Below, piece after piece: positions 59,873 to 64,000 of a stretch of DNA of 64,000 bases; position 1 is the stretch's first letter, and each line of letters begins with the position of its first letter. The notes under the pieces are model-generated. The model was not told where the DNA came from and did no database searches. It saw only the letters and a list, made by a program, of their open reading frames with translations. The position numbers and the translations under genes were made by a program. The DNA comes from Anaerovibrio lipolyticus LB2005 (lineage in GTDB: Bacteria; Bacillota; Negativicutes; Selenomonadales; Selenomonadaceae): the NCBI RefSeq assembly GCF_000621545.1, contig NZ_JHYA01000003.1:215807-279806 (forward strand), given 5' to 3'.

Positions 59873-61705
59873 ATGCATCAGGAGTTTTTGATGGGCAATG
59901 AAGCCATTGCTATGGGTGCCATTGCCGCCGGTGTAAATCTGGTGGCTGGATATCCGGGGACCCCATCTACTGAAGTGCTGGAGACTGTGGCGAAGCGCAG
60001 GCCACAGGACACCTATGTGGAGTGGTCCATTAATGAAAAGACGGCCATGGAGGTAGGGGCCGGGGCTGCCTATACGGGGGCCCGCGTTATGGTAACCATG
60101 AAACAGGTGGGGCTAAATGTGGCTACGGATCCACTTATGTCCCTTGAATATATAGGCGTTAAGGGTGGTATGGTGGTTTTGGTTGCGGATGACCCAGGCC
60201 CTATATCTTCCCAGACGGAGCAGGATACTCGTCATTTTTCCAGATTTTCAAAGCTGCCATGCTTTGAGCCTTCCACGGTACAGGAAGCATATGAAATGGT
60301 ACAGGATGCCTTTGAATATTCGGAGAAATATAGGACACCTGTCTTTCTCAGGTCCACAACCAGAGTTTCACATGGATATGCTTCTATTAATGTGAAGGAT
60401 GAAGGTGAATACAAACATAATAAGCCAGAGGGATTTATAAAGGACACCAAGCGTTGGGTTATATTCCCCAAGCTGTCCTATCAGGCTCATATAAATATTG
60501 AGGCCCGAAATGTGGAGCTTTCCAAGGATTTTTCCTCTTACCCTAAGAATTTGTTGCTTAATGTTGAAGGCAGCGAATTTCCCAAGAAGGGTATTGCCAC
60601 TGGCGGCTTTAACTATACCTATGTTTCCGAAGCATTAAAATCTTTAGGTGATGTGAGACTGTTAAAGGTTTCTACGCCCCATCCTTTCCCAGAGGAACTG
60701 GCTGTAAAGTTTCTGACGGGCCTCGATGAGGTGATATGTATAGAGGAATTGGATCCAGTGATTGAGCGGGAGCTTATCTATATAGCGGGAAAATATCAGC
60801 TGCCTGTGAAGGTATATGGAAAGCTGACACTGGATGTAAAAAATTCCGGGGAAAATACCCTTGATTCTGTTATGGGAAATCTGACAAAGTTTTTGGGTGT
60901 CAAGCCTCCGGAGAATGCGGCTCTTACTGAGGCTGACATGGCAGAAATGCCAGAGCTTCCAGTTCGCCCGCCAGTCCTTTGCGCCGGCTGTCCTCATCGT
61001 GCCTCTTTCTACGCTGTAAAGCAGGCTATGAAGGGGAAAAAGACACTGTTTGCAGGAGATATTGGCTGTTATACTATGGGAAATGCCATGCCTCTTGATA
61101 TGGTGGATACATGCCTTTGCATGGGAGCCGGGCTGGGAATTGCCCAGGGAGTGGACCATATTGAACCGGATACCAGTTGCTTTGCCTTTGTAGGTGATTC
61201 CACCTTCTTTGCGGCGGCAATCCCGGGAGTAATAAATGCTGTTTATAATCAAGCGGATATGACCCTGATTGTTTTGGATAACTCTACCACTGCCATGACT
61301 GGCCATCAGCCTCATCCTGGTACTGGTCAGACTATGATGGGGGATGTGGTTAATAAAGTTAGTATAGAAAAAATATTAAAGGGCATTGGCCTGGAATTTG
61401 TGGAAACAGTTAATCCGTTGGATTACAAAAAATCCGTGGAAACAGTAAAGGGTGCTGCGGCGTTGCCTGGGGTTAAGGCAATTATCTTTAAATCTCCGTG
61501 TATCGCTATTGTCAAATTCGATAAAAGTCTGTCAGTGGACCATGAAAAATGTATAAATTGCCGTAAGTGTATTCGTGAGATTGGCTGTCCGGCCCTTGTA
61601 ATACGTGATGATAAGGTAGTCATTGATGATTCCCTCTGTACTGGTTGCGGACTTTGCAGTCAGATATGTCCGGTGGGAGCAATTGGAGGTGATCATCATG
61701 AGTAA
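59873..61705 (+). CDS. iorA: Indolepyruvate ferredoxin oxidoreductase, alpha subunit
   Basis: 610 residues from ATG 59873, six bases after AGGAGA; the ATG at 59852 lies before that site. N-terminal pyrimidine-binding domain (LVAGYPGTPSTEVLETVAKR), C-terminal thiamine-diphosphate domain (CAGCPHRASFYAV, GDIGCYTMG, FVGDSTFFAAAIPGVINAVYNQADMTLIVLDNS), and two 4Fe-4S clusters at the end (CINCRKCIREIGCP, CTGCGLCSQICP). With IorB it oxidises aryl pyruvates to aryl-acetyl-CoA and reduced ferredoxin. It overlaps iorB by 8 bases. Confidence 0.95.
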   Translation: MHQEFLMGNEAIAMGAIAAGVNLVAGYPGTPSTEVLETVAKRRPQDTYVEWSINEKTAMEVGAGAAYTGARVMVTMKQVGLNVATDPLMSLEYIGVKGGMVVLVADDPGPISSQTEQDTRHFSRFSKLPCFEPSTVQEAYEMVQDAFEYSEKYRTPVFLRSTTRVSHGYASINVKDEGEYKHNKPEGFIKDTKRWVIFPKLSYQAHINIEARNVELSKDFSSYPKNLLLNVEGSEFPKKGIATGGFNYTYVSEALKSLGDVRLLKVSTPHPFPEELAVKFLTGLDEVICIEELDPVIERELIYIAGKYQLPVKVYGKLTLDVKNSGENTLDSVMGNLTKFLGVKPPENAALTEADMAEMPELPVRPPVLCAGCPHRASFYAVKQAMKGKKTLFAGDIGCYTMGNAMPLDMVDTCLCMGAGLGIAQGVDHIEPDTSCFAFVGDSTFFAAAIPGVINAVYNQADMTLIVLDNSTTAMTGHQPHPGTGQTMMGDVVNKVSIEKILKGIGLEFVETVNPLDYKKSVETVKGAAALPGVKAIIFKSPCIAIVKFDKSLSVDHEKCINCRKCIREIGCPALVIRDDKVVIDDSLCTGCGLCSQICPVGAIGGDHHE

Positions 61706-62282
61706 GAACATTGTACTTTGCGGTGTTGGCGGCCAGGGAACTATTTTGGCATCAAAGCTCATTAGTGGAGCAGCCATGAACAAGGGGATTCCCGTTAAAA
61801 GTGCCGAGACTATTGGTATGGCTCAGCGTGGCGGCAGTGTATTCAGCCATTTGAGGCTGGGTGATGATGTGGACTGCCCAATGATTGCCAGTGGCAGTGC
61901 TGATATAATCATAGGCTTTGAGCCGGGAGAAACGGTTCGTATGCTTCCATATTTGAAAAAGGGTGGCCAAGTTATTGTAAGCAGTCGCCCTGTGATGCCG
62001 GTGACGGCTGCGTTGGCAGGCTCCAACTACAATGGTAGTGAAATGCTGGACTATATCAGAAATAAGGTCGAAAAGGTTATTGTTATAGACACCGAAAAGG
62101 CTTGCAAGGAATTGGGCTCTGCAAAAATCGTAAATCTTCTTCTTTTGGGGGCGGCCGTAAACAGCGGGGCCTTGGGACTTGATGATGAGGATATTCGGAA
62201 GGTTATCCGTACAAAAATCCCTGAAAGATTTCACGAGCTTAATTTTAAAGCTCTGGAATATGCTAAAAAATGCAGCCATTAA
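61698..62282 (+). CDS. iorB: Indolepyruvate oxidoreductase, beta subunit
   Basis: 194 residues from ATG 61698 (GGAGGTGATC upstream, inside the end of iorA). The gamma-type domain reads NIVLCGVGGQGTILASKLISGAAM, KSAETIGMAQRGGSVFSHLRLG, SADIIIGFEPGETVRMLPYLKKGG. It partners IorA in the cytosol. It is the second gene of the iorAB-paaK operon for aromatic amino-acid breakdown. Confidence 0.94.
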   Translation: MSKNIVLCGVGGQGTILASKLISGAAMNKGIPVKSAETIGMAQRGGSVFSHLRLGDDVDCPMIASGSADIIIGFEPGETVRMLPYLKKGGQVIVSSRPVMPVTAALAGSNYNGSEMLDYIRNKVEKVIVIDTEKACKELGSAKIVNLLLLGAAVNSGALGLDDEDIRKVIRTKIPERFHELNFKALEYAKKCSH

Positions 62283-62336
62283 TATACTTATATAAATTAG
62301 GCAACCTAAAATAATTAACTGATAGGGGAATTCATA

Positions 62337-63572
62337 ATGAAGATAACAGAGGAACAGCTTAAACTTGTAAATGATCGCATAGATGCTCTGGAGGCTGCCA
62401 ACAGCTTTTATGGCAAGAAGCTGGAGGAGGCCGGCATAAATCATGTATCTTCTCCAGAGGAATTTGAAAAATTGCCCTTTTCTGAGAAAAATGATTTGCG
62501 GGAGGCTTATCCATTGGGGCTGATGACAGCACCCCAGGAGGAAATAGTACGCATTCATTCTTCCTCCGGTACCACGGGAACTCCTGTAATTATTCCATAT
62601 ACCAAGAAGGATGTGGATGATTGGGCAACTATGTTTGCCCGTTGCTATGAAATGGCAGGAATTACAAATAAGGATGTTATTCAAATTACTCCGGGTTATG
62701 GACTCTGGACTGCTGGTATCGGATTTCAGGCAGGCTGTGAAAAGCTGGGAGCCATGTGCGTTCCTATGGGACCAGGAAACACGGATAAGCAGCTTCAGAT
62801 GATGCAGGATATGGGCTCTACAGTATTGTGCGCTACTTCTTCATACGCATTGCTTTTGGCTGAGGAAATTGAAAAAAGGGGTATTAAGGATAAAATACAT
62901 CTCCAAAAGGGCGTTATTGGTTCTGAACGTTGGGGTCAGAAAATGCGTGAGCGCATTTCCACGGAGCTGGGCATAGAGCTTTATGATATTTATGGTCTTA
63001 CTGAAATTTATGGACCTGGTATAGGTATTAACTGCAAGCACGATAAGGGAATGCATTACTGGGATGATTTCATTTATCTTGAGATTATTGATCCACAGAC
63101 ATTAAAGCCGGTTCCTGATGGGGAGTGGGGTGAGATCGTTATTACCACCTTGGTGAAGGAAGGGGCCCCGTTAATTCGTTATCGGACCCATGATCTGTCC
63201 AGAATAATTCCAGGTGAATGCCCATGTGGCAGTAAGTTCCCACGTCTGGATGTTATCGGCGGTCGTACAGATGATATGATGAAAATCAAGGGTGTTAATG
63301 TGTTCCCTAAACAAATTGAGGAAATATTGGCAGAGTTTCCAGAGCTTTCCAGCGAGTATCAGATTCGTATTTCCCATCTGGATGGCAAGGACACCATGCG
63401 TATTTATGTGGAAACAAACGGCAGTGTGGACTTTTTGGATATGGCCAAAAGAGTTGCATCCAGAGTCAAGAGCCGCATAGGCTTTACTCCTCTGGTAAAG
63501 GTTGTGGAAATTGGTCTGCTGCCTAGAAGCGAAAAGAAGAGTAAGCGTGTTATTGACGAGCGCTACGACTAA
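62337..63572 (+). CDS. paaK: Phenylacetate-CoA ligase
   Basis: 411 residues. AMP-binding motif SSSGTTGTPVIIPYTKKD at about 75-92, then ITPGYGLWTAGIGFQAG, YDIYGLTEIYGPG, RTHDLSR and the C-terminal GRTDDMMKIKGVNVFPKQIEEIL. The enzyme links arylacetates to CoA using ATP; with IorAB the unit can interconvert aryl pyruvate, arylacetyl-CoA and arylacetate. The reversible direction in fermenters may allow arylacetate assimilation into aromatic amino acids. It is the last gene of the operon. Confidence 0.94.
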   Translation: MKITEEQLKLVNDRIDALEAANSFYGKKLEEAGINHVSSPEEFEKLPFSEKNDLREAYPLGLMTAPQEEIVRIHSSSGTTGTPVIIPYTKKDVDDWATMFARCYEMAGITNKDVIQITPGYGLWTAGIGFQAGCEKLGAMCVPMGPGNTDKQLQMMQDMGSTVLCATSSYALLLAEEIEKRGIKDKIHLQKGVIGSERWGQKMRERISTELGIELYDIYGLTEIYGPGIGINCKHDKGMHYWDDFIYLEIIDPQTLKPVPDGEWGEIVITTLVKEGAPLIRYRTHDLSRIIPGECPCGSKFPRLDVIGGRTDDMMKIKGVNVFPKQIEEILAEFPELSSEYQIRISHLDGKDTMRIYVETNGSVDFLDMAKRVASRVKSRIGFTPLVKVVEIGLLPRSEKKSKRVIDERYD

Positions 63573-63613
63573 AATAGCAATATATTAATGGCAAAATAGA
63601 AATGTAATTTTTA

Positions 63614-63665
63614 GGCGCATCTGAAAATTTGTAAAAATTTTTGTTGACAAAATTTCAGATGCGCT
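63614..63665. repeat. Inverted repeat straddling the rRNA-type promoter P1
   Basis: GCGCATCTGAAA-ATTT at 63614-63629 and AAATTTCAGATGCGC at 63651-63665 are nearly perfect 15-base arms. The -35 of P1 lies in the loop and the right arm fills its spacer. It may terminate paaK transcription, act as an operator, or both. Confidence 0.6.
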
Positions 63666-63672
63666 GTATTAT
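63644..63672 (+). promoter_or_regulatory. Strong promoter P1 of an rRNA-type leader
   Basis: TTGACA (63644-63649), exact 17-base spacer, TATTAT (63667-63672). Confidence 0.75.
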
Positions 63673-64000
63673 TATCATCGTTGTCGCAACAACAGGTTTT
63701 GAAACGAACCATAACGACACAAAATAACGAGGTTACCACCTCGTTGAAACGCTAATAGGAAGAATTTTCTTTTAGAAAAAAATTTGAACGATGGCGTTAT
63801 AATATCAAAAAAGTTCTTGACATGAAAGAATAAATAAGATATTATAAACAAGCTGACTCACGAAGCAAATGCTTCTGAGAAAGCGGAGTGTTCTTTGAAA
63901 ACTAAACAATGCAACAAGAATCATGCACACATGATTCAAGCCAGATGATGGTACTGTTTTTATAAACAGTAAACATACATAATAGTTTGTGCAAAACTAT
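63673..64000 (+). other. rRNA-operon-like leader running off the window
   Basis: There is no open frame or ribosome site downstream of two tandem strong promoters. The leader contains AACGAGG-TTACCA-CCTCGTT hairpin sequence near 63727-63746, then TGTTCTTTGAAAACTAAACAA at about 63888-63908, the boxA-like string that precedes rRNA genes in many Firmicutes, and AT-rich DNA to the window end. The rRNA itself is not reached, so the call rests on leader features alone. Confidence 0.65.
63817..63845 (+). promoter_or_regulatory. Strong promoter P2 of an rRNA-type leader
   Basis: TTGACA (63817-63822), exact 17-base spacer, TATTAT (63840-63845), about 170 bases downstream of P1. Tandem perfect promoters are typical of stable-RNA operons. 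Confidence 0.75.

Overview
The window looks like DNA from an anaerobic Gram-negative Firmicute of the class Negativicutes (Selenomonadaceae-like). This is inferred from low-GC Firmicute-style genes with strong GGAGG ribosome binding sites, combined with outer-membrane biology (a TonB-dependent receptor), and from families common in that group: DUF3793, YjfB, YitT, IorAB/PaaK and meso-diaminopimelate dehydrogenase. No 16S sequence is reached, so the genus is open.

The left end carries a plasmid-type replication and partition module. It has a Rep_3-family initiator (3159-4715, minus), about 22 iterons of consensus TGATACAATTNNGTCAT spread over 4751-5772, a cluster of DnaA-box-like sites beside the rep stop codon, a ParA ATPase (6072-6830) and a ribbon-helix-helix partner (6912-7274). 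The right end holds two tandem sigma-A-type promoters and a leader resembling that of an rRNA operon, and a stand-alone second RNA polymerase alpha gene lies at 56468-57451. Together these suggest a chromid or megaplasmid rather than a small plasmid, or a chromosome containing an integrated replicon.

Layout: 1-3 kb, a secreted RelA/SpoT-like protein divergent from an exported M48 peptidase; 3-7.6 kb, rep/iterons/parAB; 7.7-19.5 kb, two hybrid histidine kinases, two diguanylate cyclases, two candidate non-coding RNAs and an exported TPR protein; 19.5-26.2 kb, a YjfB-like protein, an ECF S-component plus TonB receptor, YitT, ACT, ZIP and an Rpn-like nuclease; 26.5-29.4 kb, a MnmM-like methyltransferase, DAHP synthase and a Fur-type flavodoxin/DUF3793 unit; 29.6-36.9 kb, a BvgS-like kinase, an extradiol dioxygenase, an exported methyltransferase-like protein, a degenerate condensation-domain/cyclic-nucleotide-domain fusion and a second YitT; 37-39.9 kb, an ArsR-controlled CoA-disulfide/persulfide reductase-ferredoxin operon; 40-46.5 kb, small metabolic genes, a KilA-N remnant, a type I toxin-antitoxin locus, an FPD-repeat protein and cobalamin adenosyltransferase; 46.5-52.2 kb, cydABDC; 52.3-59.7 kb, ddh, a GGDEF-EAL protein, rpoA paralogue, exonuclease and nitroreductase-like protein; 59.8-63.6 kb, iorAB-paaK; then the rRNA-type leader.

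Functionally the segment is rich in environmental sensing (three hybrid kinases, three c-di-GMP proteins, none with an obvious adjacent partner), in redox and oxygen handling (cytochrome bd, flavodoxin, nitroreductases, CoA-disulfide reductase) and in aromatic amino-acid metabolism (DAHP synthase, indolepyruvate oxidoreductase, phenylacetate-CoA ligase). The items most worth follow-up are the secreted RelA-like protein, the 315-nt structured RNA at 16118-16432, the unlinked alpha subunit, the condensation/cNMP fusion and an iteron copied inside both rep and parB coding sequence.
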